This document shows positions 1 to 9,970 of a stretch of 64,000 nucleotides of DNA, one piece after another. The position numbers and the translations under genes were made by a program. Where the stretch lies: positions 400,484-464,483 of the forward strand of contig CAWFBW010000011.1 of the NCBI GenBank assembly GCA_963814165.1, given 5' to 3'. The stretch comes from DASRAA01 sp963814165. GTDB taxonomy: Bacteria > Acidobacteriota > Terriglobia > Terriglobales > Acidobacteriaceae. Numbering within the stretch: the stretch's first letter is position 1; the number at the start of each line of letters is the position of its first letter. A model generated the notes under the pieces. It was not told the origin of the DNA. It made no database searches and saw only the letters and a list, made by a program, of their open reading frames with translations.

Positions 1-265
1 CTTTGAGCATTGTCGTGCAGTCAAGAATAAGGGGACGTGCTCCGCCGAGCGGTGAGAGAGATCACACTTCAATGGTCGCGCCCTAAGAGCGCACCAGGCG
101 GGCCTCCCGGATTCCGCCGCGCATTACGAAGCATCTTCTCCTAGCGTTGCTTAGGTACCCGGCATATGCAGCGCGTGACCGGGCCCGGCCATAGGGATCA
201 ACGTCTGCGCGTGCTCGAAGTCCTCCATCGCCCGCCCGGATTAGCGGGCTGCATCCGAAGAGTCC

Positions 266-556
266 TTGTTCATGGATAGAGACCCTGAGTACGCTTTGGA
301 GCTCTTCTCAACTATCTTGCGGAGCGGGGTGCAGGATGGTTCATTCGACCATTTCCCGGATTCCGATGACGTGAGGCGTGCCCATACCCAGTTGAAGCTC
401 ATTGCAGGGCGTATCCCTGAACATTATCGCAGCCGCGTCGGCCTTAATACCGACAACCCCGTTGCAACTGCTGGATGTCGAATTACTGAAAGCATGCCAC
501 TTAATCCAATATCCATCATTTTCCGAAATTCAACATGCCGACAGAGAGGCCGTTGA
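266..556 (+). CDS. Hypothetical protein, not recognised
   Basis: This is an open frame of 96 codons. The first 60 residues have a protein-like, acidic composition (a DPEYALELF stretch, then a helix-like HTQLKLIAGRIPEHYR segment). After about residue 68 the composition looks random, so any real gene may end in a frameshift there. The start could also be the ATG two codons downstream, at 272. No domain, signal peptide or membrane segment is visible, and no family was recognised. It sits in a degraded stretch at the window edge with no clear operon partner. Confidence 0.25.
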   Translation: MFMDRDPEYALELFSTILRSGVQDGSFDHFPDSDDVRRAHTQLKLIAGRIPEHYRSRVGLNTDNPVATAGCRITESMPLNPISIIFRNSTCRQRGR

Positions 557-720
557 AGTTTAGAGACGAAGAGAGCGCGGAGGAAATGGTTCTCACGGCG
601 AGAAAGAACATATCTCCATTGAGATCGAGCTCGAGGTTCTGAAGAATGCGGCGCAATCCAGAGATGGCGGGGCGTCCTTCTACTACAACCTCATCGCCAG
701 CGTGGGTCGATACACCCGCG

Positions 721-1083
721 CTAGAAGTGCCGAGCTCTAGCTCCAAAACCAGGTCTCTGGGTGGTTCCTGTTTCGCCGTTTGACGGTTTGTACTCTTCCA
801 GTGCCTCCGGACATTTCGCCAGCTTGGTCGCCCGCACCGGTTCGCCCCGACAGATTTTCTCAAGCGTGTGCTGATTGATTCCCCGGCGCATGAATTCCCG
901 CTTCGGGACCTTTGCGATCCGCGTCCAGTGGTCTGAGTCGACAACGGCGTTTCCTTTTCGCCTGTACTGGATGGCCTTGAAGTCCAGCAGGCTTAAATCG
1001 TCGCCCTCTTCCCAATGCTGCTCAGACTCTTTTCCGATGTAGATCGGCGGCCAGTTCGCAACGATTTGTGGCACCGGGTGCAC
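721..1083 (-). CDS. Hypothetical protein with helix-turn-helix-like segment
   Basis: This minus-strand frame of 120 codons starts with GTG. The middle part (about residues 30-95) has good coding character: DLSLLDFKAIQYRRKGNAVV followed by a basic helical region with the segment GINQHTLEKICRGEPVRA. That segment resembles a helix-turn-helix followed by a basic arm. The last 20 residues are low in quality, and the frame of a neighbouring ORF takes over near 760, which suggests an indel. A DNA-binding fragment is a guess from this pattern only. The gene has no identifiable partners and no recognised family. Confidence 0.35.
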   Translation of the reverse strand: MHPVPQIVANWPPIYIGKESEQHWEEGDDLSLLDFKAIQYRRKGNAVVDSDHWTRIAKVPKREFMRRGINQHTLEKICRGEPVRATKLAKCPEALEEYKPSNGETGTTQRPGFGARARHF

Positions 1084-1405
1084 GGGCGTCGGTCGCCCGG
1101 ATCAGAACCGGGGGCGGCAGGGATGATGGCAAGGAGTGGAGTGGTCCTGGCACAGGATCGCGCGCGAAATGGGCGTGAACCTGGGCGCTGTGCATCGGGC
1201 CGCGCACTAGAATGCAGAGTCAAACGCCTCGATTCGGTCGGTGCCAGCCCTTAAACACGTGCCGCGTGCAAAACCGGCGCTCGGCGTGAGCACTGCAGCG
1301 GGCTGGGAGTGGACGCGAGCTGCCGTCGGGACTCAGCCAGCGGCGGATCGTCTTTCCCACTCAGTCGAAAAGCACGATTGAGTGGCGCACCCGCATCACC
1401 CGCCG
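1084..1405. other. Intergenic stretch with no supported gene
   Basis: This is GC-rich sequence between the hypothetical gene on the left and the 3' end of the truncated serine hydrolase. Several short open frames occur on both strands, but their products are rich in Arg and Pro and look like chance frames. No RNA gene or repeat is seen. Confidence 0.4.
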
Positions 1406-2164
1406 TCAGTGGGCAGGCCCGGACATCCGGTTGGTGATGAAATCAGAGATCCGCCTGGCTGCGGGAGGATCCAGGTTCGCCAGCACTGCAACGACGTATC
1501 CCGGCGCAGGACAGACCTGAAGATCGCCGTTCATTCCCGGCGCGCCTCCGCCGTGTCCGAAGCAGCGTATGCCGTTGACGACCTTGTCTTCAAAACCATA
1601 TGCGTAGCGTCCGAATCCTTCGTCCACTTTTCCGGTGGTCAGCAGCTCCGTGTAGTGTGCGTCGAGCAGCTTGTGTTGCTCGAGAGCGTTGGCGAACTTC
1701 AGCAGGTCGCCCACAGTCGAATAGCCTCCGCCGGCAGACGTTCCGCGATAAGGAAGCGTGCCGGTGTTCGGCTGCCAGTCTTTGCTGCCGGGTGGCTTCA
1801 TGTATCCCACACTGCGGTTGGCAACCGTCTTGTCTTCCGGCTCGGAGCCCGAGTCTTTCATTCCGGCGACATCATAGATGTGTGTGTTCACATAGTCGTA
1901 ATAGTTTTGGCCGCTGACTTTCTCGACCACCAGGCCCAGCAGAATGAAGCCGTAATTGCTGTACTCCCACTTGCTGCCCGGAGGAAACTCCGCCGCGCGG
2001 TTGCCGTAGAGTTTCACGTAGTCCTGCAGTGTCTTGAGCTCATTCCGGTGCTTGTCAAAGTCAGGTCCGAAGATGTCACCGGTACCTCCTGTATGCGTTA
2101 GCAACTGGTGAAGCGTGACCTTTGAGGCCAGCTCCTTATTGGGATAGTCAGTGAGGTACTTGCA
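1406..2164 (-). pseudogene. Serine hydrolase (beta-lactamase family), N-terminus missing
   Basis: This encodes the C-terminal two thirds of a class C beta-lactamase/esterase-type serine hydrolase. The Tyr motif is present as EYSNYGF (YxN) and the HGG motif as FGHGGGAPG near the C-terminus. The conserved QLLTHTGGTGD segment appears at the very start of the remaining frame. Everything upstream of that, including the SxxK nucleophile motif, is absent: the frame begins abruptly near 2164, with a stop a few codons upstream. Without the nucleophile it cannot be active. The break coincides with the 5' loss of the divergent GT39 gene, so one deletion or misjoin explains both. Confidence 0.75.
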
Positions 2165-2173
2165 TCTGCACTG

Positions 2174-3418
2174 AGCCTACGCTCGCGTGCGGTGCCCGAA
2201 CAGCCGGAAAGCAAAGTTGAGGTCCGCAAGTGGCGCCGGGTGCGATGGCGGACCACGCTGAAAGGCGTTTTCTGGGCGGCCCTGGTCGTATATCTCTTCT
2301 ATTTATTTTTCTCCTGGAATCAGCCTACAGACCCGCTCTACCGTTTAGGGACTGGCCACGGGGCGCTCGTCCTCCGACGGATTCTATTGGCCCCTTTGCT
2401 GTATCTGCGCGGCGTAGCTTGGGTGCTAATCACCAGCAGACGCTCGACTTTTCTTCTCGGTCGAGGATATCCACACGGTGTTTGGTTTTACTTTCCGGTT
2501 GTTTTTGTTCTGAAATCTCAATCTGCATTTCTGGCCCTGTTGATTCTTTCGTTGCTAGCTGCGCTGAGCCTCAAGTGGCTGGTTCAAACCGATGCTGGAG
2601 CACTTCCGTCAGGCGTGGCCATGCATTGGCGAGTCATCTGGGTGAGCTTAATCGTATTTACCGTCGTGTGCATGCTAAACCCCCTTGATATCAGCATCCG
2701 GCATTTCAGTGTGCCTTTAATCTTGCTGATCTTGCTGCTCGCGCCGGTTCCCCGAATGCTCGGCGAACTAACCGGGCGAATGCGGGTTCGGGCGGCCGTG
2801 GGAGCAGCAGCGGTTGTAATCCTTGCAGCCAGTTGCCTCTTCAACGCCGTGCGTGTTTATCCGCATTACTTTGCCTATATCAATGCGCTGAGCCTCGGAC
2901 GTCCCGCATACACACTGGTCAACGACTCGAACGTGGATTGGAACCAGACGCTGCCCGAAGTGCAGCGCTTCGTGGAACAACATGGACTAAGCACAATTGA
3001 TCTGGACGAGTATGGTTTTTCGGATCCCACCGTGTGGGTGCCGGGTGCACAGCTCTGGAATTGCCAAAAACCAGCCGATGAGGACGCAGGAAAGTGGGTA
3101 ACGCTCTCTGCGAATTTGATTCTGGACGGGCACAACTGTGCCTGGCTAATGCGATATCCTCACGAGGCGCTGGCAGGCGGGAGTATGTATGCCGTGCATC
3201 TCCCCCCGCATCTCGAGCGGGCGGGCAGTGTGGGTGGGCCGCCCTTGCCCTCGGCATTTCGAGAGATTGGCGGCTCGCCTTTTAACATACGCGACCTGTT
3301 TCTGTACGTCATTCAGCACCCAGATGAACTTCCGCGAGCCATGGAATGGATCCAAGCAGCTTTCAGCGGCTACAACCAACTACAAGCGTCTCCTCCCCGG
3401 CCTCCTTGGGAGCGGTAA
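2174..3418 (+). pseudogene. GT39/ArnT-like membrane glycosyltransferase, 5'-truncated
   Basis: This is the C-terminal part of a large membrane protein. Several hydrophobic segments are visible (around the regions VYLFYLFFSW, FLALLILSLLAAL, VIWVSLIVFTVV and LILLILLLAPV). They are followed by a soluble tail with the conserved signature YPHYFAYINAL and NDSNVDWNQ, which is typical of acidobacterial GT39-type proteins. The acidic catalytic loop near the N-terminus is missing. The frame is open upstream of the GTG at 2192 as far as the junction near 2170 without a credible start site, so the gene lost its 5' half there. It is probably non-functional. Confidence 0.7.
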
Positions 3419-4128
3419 CCTGTTCACTGTTGTCGTCGGCCCAAAAAGGCAATCTTCACGGCCCGGCAAACCGGGCGAGCGCGGCTCCGTCTTTGCGGGC
3501 GTAGGAGATGAAGACGCGTGGCTGCTCAGACGGTGGCATGGGGCGACAGGCCATTATCGATCCAGAAGCTGGCGCCGCCAAATAACTGTTTACGATGTCG
3601 GCGTGAGTGCTCGGCGCGACCTTCGGGGTCACACCCCAAATACTTGACTTCCCGGTCCTGTGTGGCTGTGCTCAAAATTAGGCCTCCAAGGTCGTTCTCA
3701 CACCGATCCAGCTCCCAATCGTTCCTAGTTTCCGAGCGGACAGTCATCCGCCCGGAGTCAGTTCGCCACATCGTCAACTTCTACAACGGGACTTCAGGAC
3801 AACTTCAGGAGCCAGTTTCCGGTGCGGTCGCGGTTCAACGGCCAATGAGTCGACCGCTGAACCGCATGCGCTCATAACTGGTCGTTTGTTCGTCGCTCGT
3901 GGGGAACTGGCTCCGGAGAGTCATCGCAGGCAGCGCCATTTCTCGACTCATGCGCGCGCCATTTTGTGCCGAGTGACGGGCTGGATTCTGGTATCACTTC
4001 CGATTGCTGATGATCCACTCGGAACTACTTTGGTTTCCCAGAAGCCCGTTATCTCCAGAGTTTGGACACTCGCGACACTTCTACGAGTGGCCGACTACCG
4101 ACCAGACCTGTTGGGTACTTGCCGTTTC
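3419..4128. other. Intergenic stretch of about 0.7 kb, no supported gene
   Basis: This lies between the 3' ends of the convergent GT39 remnant and the outer-membrane protein gene. The overlapping open frames of 60-150 codons on the plus strand have random-looking products and no ribosome binding sites. It may contain decayed coding sequence, but none could be recognised. Confidence 0.4.
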
Positions 4129-5310
4129 TCAAAACGAATAACGGTATTCCACCCTGAGGATGTCGTTATACCAATCGGCGGATGTGAGCGGTCGTCCGTA
4201 CCCGATATACACTGAATTGTGCTCACGGAACGCCATGCGAGCGCCTAGTTTTATATTGACGATATTTGTGCCGCTGGCGCTAAAAGTTGGGCCTCCGGTT
4301 GATGTGATCTCGGTTTGCTGCCCTCCCGTAACACTCCAACCTATGAGTTCAACCACAGGGGCCAGCCGGAACTTGTCGCCATCGACAAGCGTGTAGCTCG
4401 GCCCGATGCCGTAGAAGAAAATGTTACCTGCGAACCCCTGCGAGCCTGTTGTGGGATCTCCTGCTGACCCACCGGTCGGAAGCCAGCCGCCTATCTCCCC
4501 TTCGACCGTGAACCGATCGGAAACTGTGCCGTGATACAGAAGTGCTGGCTCAAGGCTGTAATGATTTGTACCCAACCCGTGCAGGGCGTTTCCCGAAGGG
4601 AAATAGGTCGTGAGCTGCGCGGTCAGGTAGTTGTGCTCGGTGACCAGCATGGCGTACTTCAGCCCTAACGTTATGTCGCTGATCCCGGCTCCGTTAGAAA
4701 ACGCTGGCATGGCGTCCCCGGGCGGAACGACACCTGAAGGTTGAAGCCAGCGGATTGGGAGTTCTGCAAAAACGGACAACCGACGTATAGGAGCGTACTC
4801 TGCCATGAAGGACAGCGTCTGGAAGTTTACATTGTTGGGGATGCCCGGGCCTGGCCCCGGAGCGTTGGGATCGAAGGGGCCCGGGGGCGGGGGTAGCATC
4901 GGATTGCGGTAACAGCCGCACTTCCCATAGATAAACTCGGCACGATCTGGAAATTGATCGTTAAAGGCCGCGTTGAACCGAACCCTGACTTCATTTCCCA
5001 CGATGGCGTTATCAATGTAGCCGACCATGCTCGATTCGACGGTTGGCCACGTGGTCTCCTGCGGCGTGGTGGCCTTCGTCTTTGCCTTCGGCTTTGCGGC
5101 GGGCTTTGGTGCTTGAGTAGCTGGCCCGGTTTGGGCGCCATCGGTTTCCGTGATGCTGGATATCGGCGCCGCGGCCAGAGCGAGTTGGTTTGCCACCGGA
5201 GTGGTGTCACTCTGCTGAGCGGCGGCTGCAGCTGCGAAAAGTGCCAAAAGAAGCCAGAATGCGTACTTCAAAATAAGTTCCTTTCGAGCTATGTCCTTGA
5301 ACATGGACAT
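4129..5310 (-). CDS. Outer-membrane beta-barrel protein (transporter-like)
   Basis: This protein of 393 residues starts with a signal peptide: a basic N-terminus, the hydrophobic run YAFWLLLALFAAAAAAQ, and predicted cleavage near residue 31. A Pro/Ala/Lys-rich linker covers about residues 60-90. The rest (about 95-393) alternates polar and hydrophobic residues as in beta strands, with turn-rich glycine segments, and ends in the aromatic pattern YRYSF usual for outer-membrane barrels. Two cysteines (CGC) and a proline-rich loop lie near residues 130-150. It resembles the broad family of 8-14-stranded transporter or aromatic-degradation barrels, but the substrate cannot be read from the sequence. 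It appears monocistronic and intact. MFKDIARKE, two residues in, is an alternative start. Confidence 0.65.
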   Translation of the reverse strand: MSMFKDIARKELILKYAFWLLLALFAAAAAAQQSDTTPVANQLALAAAPISSITETDGAQTGPATQAPKPAAKPKAKTKATTPQETTWPTVESSMVGYIDNAIVGNEVRVRFNAAFNDQFPDRAEFIYGKCGCYRNPMLPPPPGPFDPNAPGPGPGIPNNVNFQTLSFMAEYAPIRRLSVFAELPIRWLQPSGVVPPGDAMPAFSNGAGISDITLGLKYAMLVTEHNYLTAQLTTYFPSGNALHGLGTNHYSLEPALLYHGTVSDRFTVEGEIGGWLPTGGSAGDPTTGSQGFAGNIFFYGIGPSYTLVDGDKFRLAPVVELIGWSVTGGQQTEITSTGGPTFSASGTNIVNIKLGARMAFREHNSVYIGYGRPLTSADWYNDILRVEYRYSF

Positions 5311-5594
5311 GGGAAGGTTACTCCGACACCACGGTAACGAGTAGGTTCAAAATCGTAGACCGCCATGACCCGTTCGTTGATCCGTCAAGCTCACATAGCG
5401 TGGATCTCGGTAACTGACACCAAGGACTCACCTAAGACCGTGAGGGGCACGCGAAGCGGAGGTTTGCCGCGTGCGTTCTTACTTATTCGTAAAGCCTCAA
5501 ACTAAAGTTCGACCGAATATATGGTTGTCTTCAAAGCAAATCAATGGCACTAAGGTGGCATGAGGGCAGGATGTATTTGTTCAGATGCAACCAG

Positions 5595-8471
5595 TTAGTT
5601 TGACTGGGGGCGAGCGGGGAACGTCTTTTCCACTTCTCGTTGTAATTCGGGATACGACTTGGCAAGGGCTTCCTTGTCCTCTGCGGATAGCTCAGGAAGG
5701 ATCTGTGCCAAGCTCTCAAGAGCAGCGATTGCACCTCTCGCATCGCCTGACTTCAGGTTTTTCTCCGCAAGTTCGATGTAGTTCATTGCGAGATTCATGT
5801 AAATCACATGGAAGATCGGGTGGTCGCGGGAGGTGTTTTTAGCGCTCAGCTTCTTCAACGTTTCGAACAGCTTGTCGGATTCCTGTTGGGTAACTCTCAA
5901 TCCTTGCGCTTTCGATATCTCGATACCGAGTTGATGGCTTTTGACGAGTTCTACGGAGAGTGACGGGCTGGGAACCGTAAGTCGCTCAATAAGGTGAAGG
6001 GCCTGATGGTTCCTCTCCTTGGCCAGGTCGAATTTCTTCACTGCCGTTAGCAGGATTGCCAGATTGTCGTAGTATTGCGCCAACTCCAGTTGATATTGTC
6101 GATTGTCTGGTTGGCTTTGGTTCAGCGCCTCGGCCAAACTGATCGCCTGCTCGTAGAGTCTCTGGGCCGCCTCTGTATCGCGGTGGCTTATCAAGTTTGC
6201 AAGGTCGTTGCAGGCGCGGGCCAGCTCCTGGGCAGGCTCTGGAGTCGTTCGATCAATTGCGGTTGGTGGTGGATTTTTGGCCAACGGCTCAAGCAAGCCA
6301 ATCGCGGAGCGAAAGTCTAACTGGGCTCCCTCCACGTTTTTGCCGTCGTAACGAAGGATTCCGCGATTGTAATAGGTGCGAGCCAACTCCTGCTGATAGA
6401 GGGAATTTGCCGGCTCCTCGTCGTGCAATCGCTGCTGCAATGCAAGAGCTTCCTTATACTCACTTTCTCCGGCGGAGAGGCTACAAGGGGCTGCGCCCTT
6501 CAATTCCTCGCACCAGGTCCGCAGCGTTTCCCCTAGAAAGTTGTGCACGTAAGCCAGCGCCTGACGGTAGTCTTTGTTGCCCGGGTAATCCCTGACCAGG
6601 CCTTCAAAATGAGAAATCGCCTCTCTGTATTCATCCACCGCAACTTCATGCTTATCCAGGAGTCGGTTAATGTCTCCCAGCCGGGAATGTGCCGCAGCCA
6701 TCTCGCTGCGCATTCCCTGGCTCTTGGAGTCTTGTTTGGCGAAGACCGAGTAGAAGCTTGCCGCTTTATCTAATAATTGTTTCCGAAACTCCTCCAGCTC
6801 AGGCAAGTTGCCAGTACCTTGTGCCTGCTGTCGTCCGGCGGACGATAGGCTTTCGTCTACCGCTCTCTTCGCCAACTGCAAGTTGATTTCGGCGCGGTTT
6901 TTTTCCCGCATGGCCACAATGGCCAGGATCAGCGAAATTGCTGCCAGAAGAGTCATCATGCCGGCAACCCACTGAATCTGTCTGAGCTTTCTCTTGCGCG
7001 CAGTTTCCTTTTCGGCGGCGAGACGGTCCCGCTCCTTCTGGCTGCGATCCAGAAATTCCATGGCCTGAGCAAAGGAAGCGTTGTAGCGCTCACCCCACGC
7101 AGGAGTTGGCTGCCAAGTCTGCCGCCACTCCAACATGAGTGCCAGTTCAGGGTCGGTCATCAAACAACACGCGCCCTCCTCTTCCAAAAGTGCATTTTGA
7201 ACCAGGCGACGGTATCGTCCTGCCGACTCAGCTTCTCGTTCGACCCAGTCCTTCAGCCGGTTCCAGATTCGCATCAGGCTTTCGTGAGAAATGTCGATGA
7301 TGGTCTCCGGCTCCAGCGGCTCCGGAGAAGGCGGCATCAAGAACGAACGGCTCGGTTTACGAAAGACATCGAGGACGCTGGCCACTTCGGGTGGGGTTGC
7401 GTCAGCAATGGCGCAGAGGCTGGCAAAGCTGGTGGGACGACGGATTCCGCGTGCGTCGCTGCCCTTATCGGTGAGGGCCTGAAAGACCACTTCGCAAATC
7501 TTTTTCTGGCGCTCCGAGGTCAGTTCGGCAAAAGCTCTTTCGGCATGCTGGTCCAGCGCACGGGCCATCGTGCCAATCGCCTCGTAGTCGGGAAACGAAA
7601 TGGGCTCGTTGCCGTGCCGCTCGCGTTGCCACTGTGCCCAGGTGCGGTTCAGGGCATGTTGCAAAATGGAGAGTTGGTCGGGGTTGTCGCCGACATCGTT
7701 GACCAACCGGGTGAGAAGGACGGGGCTAATCTCTCCACCACCGACCGCGATGGGCCCACTGATCGCAGCTCTTCGCTCGTCCCGTGTGAGACGAGGAACC
7801 AGGTATTGTCCCTCGTTGACCGCCTCGGGGAGGCCGGGGAAACGTGCACATTCACCGAGAAAGTCGGAGCGCATCGTCAGAACCACGTAGATTGGGTAAT
7901 TAGATTTTGCGGCCTCCAGCAGCAAATTCACGAACGCGATTGACGCCTCCTGGGGTCGGTATTCCTCGTTATCGGAAACGGAAGCCTGGCGTCTCCCGTA
8001 ACGGAATAGCTCCTCGAACTGGTCAACGATCAACAGCAGGTTCACCCGGCCAGCGAGCTGCGCCTGCTCGAAAACGTCGACCACGCCGAGGTTGCTCAAC
8101 TCCAGAGTGGCTTCGATCATCTCCTCAAGGTTCGCGCCGCGAGCGTCGAGTCCGGTCACTCTGGGCTGGGCCAGAGCACGTGCTAGGGCCCGCATGGGAT
8201 CGCCGCCCGGGCGGAACTGGGCCATCCGCCATGCCGAACCGGCGCTGGTCATCACGCCACGGCTCAGTGCCGGCCTTAAACCGCAGTTCACCAGTGACGA
8301 CTTTCCGCAGCCCGAGGTACCGACCACTGCAAGAAAGCGTCTGGCTGCCAGCTTGTCGACGATCACGTCGACTTGGCTTTCCCGGCCAAAGAAGAGGTAG
8401 TCCTCTTCCTCGCGGAACGGTCGTAAGCCCGGAAATGGGTTTATAAGACCGATCCCAATCGAGGCGCTCAT
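5595..8471 (-). CDS. nSTAND1 NTPase with transmembrane helix and TPR tail
   Basis: This 958-residue protein begins with the nSTAND1 signature NPFPGLRPF...YLFFGR (residues 11-30). The Walker A motif GTSGCGKSS is at 51-59 and the Walker B motif LLLIVDQFEE at 145-154. A winged-helix/arm region follows to about residue 480. One hydrophobic segment (VAGMMTLLAAISLILAIVAM, about 500-520) would anchor the protein in the membrane, and several TPR-like repeats run from about 560 to 950. STAND NTPases are switches that oligomerise on sensing a signal, with the repeats as likely sensor. The start codon overlaps the stop of the upstream TIR gene by 4 bp, so the two are translationally coupled. The effector is presumably the TIR partner, since none is fused here. 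The gene is intact. The trigger is unknown. Confidence 0.85.
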   Translation of the reverse strand: MSASIGIGLINPFPGLRPFREEEDYLFFGRESQVDVIVDKLAARRFLAVVGTSGCGKSSLVNCGLRPALSRGVMTSAGSAWRMAQFRPGGDPMRALARALAQPRVTGLDARGANLEEMIEATLELSNLGVVDVFEQAQLAGRVNLLLIVDQFEELFRYGRRQASVSDNEEYRPQEASIAFVNLLLEAAKSNYPIYVVLTMRSDFLGECARFPGLPEAVNEGQYLVPRLTRDERRAAISGPIAVGGGEISPVLLTRLVNDVGDNPDQLSILQHALNRTWAQWQRERHGNEPISFPDYEAIGTMARALDQHAERAFAELTSERQKKICEVVFQALTDKGSDARGIRRPTSFASLCAIADATPPEVASVLDVFRKPSRSFLMPPSPEPLEPETIIDISHESLMRIWNRLKDWVEREAESAGRYRRLVQNALLEEEGACCLMTDPELALMLEWRQTWQPTPAWGERYNASFAQAMEFLDRSQKERDRLAAEKETARKRKLRQIQWVAGMMTLLAAISLILAIVAMREKNRAEINLQLAKRAVDESLSSAGRQQAQGTGNLPELEEFRKQLLDKAASFYSVFAKQDSKSQGMRSEMAAAHSRLGDINRLLDKHEVAVDEYREAISHFEGLVRDYPGNKDYRQALAYVHNFLGETLRTWCEELKGAAPCSLSAGESEYKEALALQQRLHDEEPANSLYQQELARTYYNRGILRYDGKNVEGAQLDFRSAIGLLEPLAKNPPPTAIDRTTPEPAQELARACNDLANLISHRDTEAAQRLYEQAISLAEALNQSQPDNRQYQLELAQYYDNLAILLTAVKKFDLAKERNHQALHLIERLTVPSPSLSVELVKSHQLGIEISKAQGLRVTQQESDKLFETLKKLSAKNTSRDHPIFHVIYMNLAMNYIELAEKNLKSGDARGAIAALESLAQILPELSAEDKEALAKSYPELQREVEKTFPARPQSN

Positions 8472-9970
8472 GGGGTAGATCTCCTGCCTTCGACGGCGGC
8501 GACGAACTTCGTCATTTCCGCGTCTGACAAACCTTGGAATCCGTTGATCAGGTTCGGCTCTTCGAGCTCGATCAGCTCGGTCTTACACTCGGTAGTTGGC
8601 TCCGCCAGATAGATGTAACTCGCCAACATAGGCTTGGTGCTTCGGAACGCTCTTGCTTTCTTCAGTTCGTTGTCCATGGATCGCTTCCACGCTTCGTCAC
8701 CGCTGCCGTAGAACAGAATCACCGCGTCGCACTCTGCAAGGAGGTCATGGTTGTTCTGGCGGACGGAGGCGGCATCGCCTTCGAAAAGTGGAATTTGGAC
8801 GTCCCATCCCAGGCCCTTGAGGAACTTGCGCAAAGGCATGGTCGCGTGCCGGTCGAGTTCATCACAGATCAGATAAATCAGTTTGCTTCCCTGACGTTCC
8901 GATGGTGGCGGTTCCGGCTTTTGCAATATCTTGAGCGCGGCGCGTACAACTTCCTTGAGAGCTTCCGTGTCCCCCGTGATCAAGTCGGCGCCAGCTTGAA
9001 GCTCCGTATCCGTCAAGAGCCTGTCGATGAACGCCTGTTGCGCCGCCGATTCTGCCCTGGTCCCTTCCGGCAGCGACATGATTCGGCGGAAGCCGCCCTT
9101 CTTGTAACGTTCGATGGCCAACTCATTCTGCAAGACGGTTCCTGGCTTCTCGCTGTGGCCGTCGGGAACGACACCGCACTTTGAGCCCACCAAGTGAATC
9201 GACATCTCACATCGATCCAAAAATTCCTTCACGGCGGCAATGTATTCCTCTTCCGAGCGAGGCAATTGAATGTCCGGGAATACCGGATAGCCATGAACTC
9301 GCAGCTCCGATTCCAGGGCCTCACGCGCGTCGCGACGATCAAAACTGCATTCAGCTAGATAGATGGGCAATTTCGGGGTCGTCGAGCTAGCTTCCCTGGG
9401 GTTGTCCGCGGCCGAAGCGGGGTGCTCGAGCGTCTTGATCAACTGCGCGACGTCAAAAGACAATTTAGCTAACTTGAGATTGTATTTCCGAGTGTATTCC
9501 TCGCCATATGCAGAGTCCAACTCAAGAGGAACGTGCTGTTCGTCGAACTCGTAGAAGGAGTATCCCAGCGCCTCCCTCATCACCTGCGGGAGCGCTCCTT
9601 CATCGTCAACAGGCAATTTGATGACCTTGATGACCCGAGACTTGTTGCCGACCACCAGTCCTCCAGTTTTCTCCGCACACTTGCAAAATTCTTGCACTTC
9701 ACGCGTGCACCACTCTGACGCTGCATAGCGCGGAGTCAGTATGGAAATGAGCAGCTCGGTCTTGGGGAATTGCTCAATGATTTCAGCGGCGAATATATCG
9801 TTGCCAGTGAGCTTGTAATCTCTCCAGATCTCCGCTTTTCGGCCAATCCTCATGCTGAGCATGGCTTCCAGGGTGCTGTGGAAGTGGGTAATCCATCCCT
9901 GCTGGTTTTCGGTGAGCGGGACGTTGTCTATATGCGCGTAGCTGATGAACAAGTGGCGCTGAAATTCCAT
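8468..9970 (-). CDS. TIR-domain protein with two additional TIR-like modules
   Basis: The start is placed at the ATG at 9970 (MEFQRHLFISYAH), because the TIR fold begins there; an upstream extension to 10129 is poor in quality. The product is 500 residues. Residues 5-180 form a TIR domain: the first strand is HLFISYAH, and SEWCTRE (85-91) matches the box that carries the catalytic Glu of NAD-cleaving TIRs. Residues 200-350 look like a second TIR-like module (YLAECSFDRRDARE, then LQNELAIER with Glu 283). Residues 362-495 look like a third (KLIYLICDELD, then MDNELKKA with Glu 435). No membrane segment is seen. It is coupled by a 4-bp overlap to the nSTAND1 gene. NADase activity is inferred from the first domain only. 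Confidence 0.8.
   Translation of the reverse strand: MEFQRHLFISYAHIDNVPLTENQQGWITHFHSTLEAMLSMRIGRKAEIWRDYKLTGNDIFAAEIIEQFPKTELLISILTPRYAASEWCTREVQEFCKCAEKTGGLVVGNKSRVIKVIKLPVDDEGALPQVMREALGYSFYEFDEQHVPLELDSAYGEEYTRKYNLKLAKLSFDVAQLIKTLEHPASAADNPREASSTTPKLPIYLAECSFDRRDAREALESELRVHGYPVFPDIQLPRSEEEYIAAVKEFLDRCEMSIHLVGSKCGVVPDGHSEKPGTVLQNELAIERYKKGGFRRIMSLPEGTRAESAAQQAFIDRLLTDTELQAGADLITGDTEALKEVVRAALKILQKPEPPPSERQGSKLIYLICDELDRHATMPLRKFLKGLGWDVQIPLFEGDAASVRQNNHDLLAECDAVILFYGSGDEAWKRSMDNELKKARAFRSTKPMLASYIYLAEPTTECKTELIELEEPNLINGFQGLSDAEMTKFVAAVEGRRSTP

Noticed and set aside
7197..7943. Open frame of 248 codons antisense to the STAND NTPase
   Set aside because: The NTPase on the other strand has clear Walker motifs; the antisense product has no recognisable domain.
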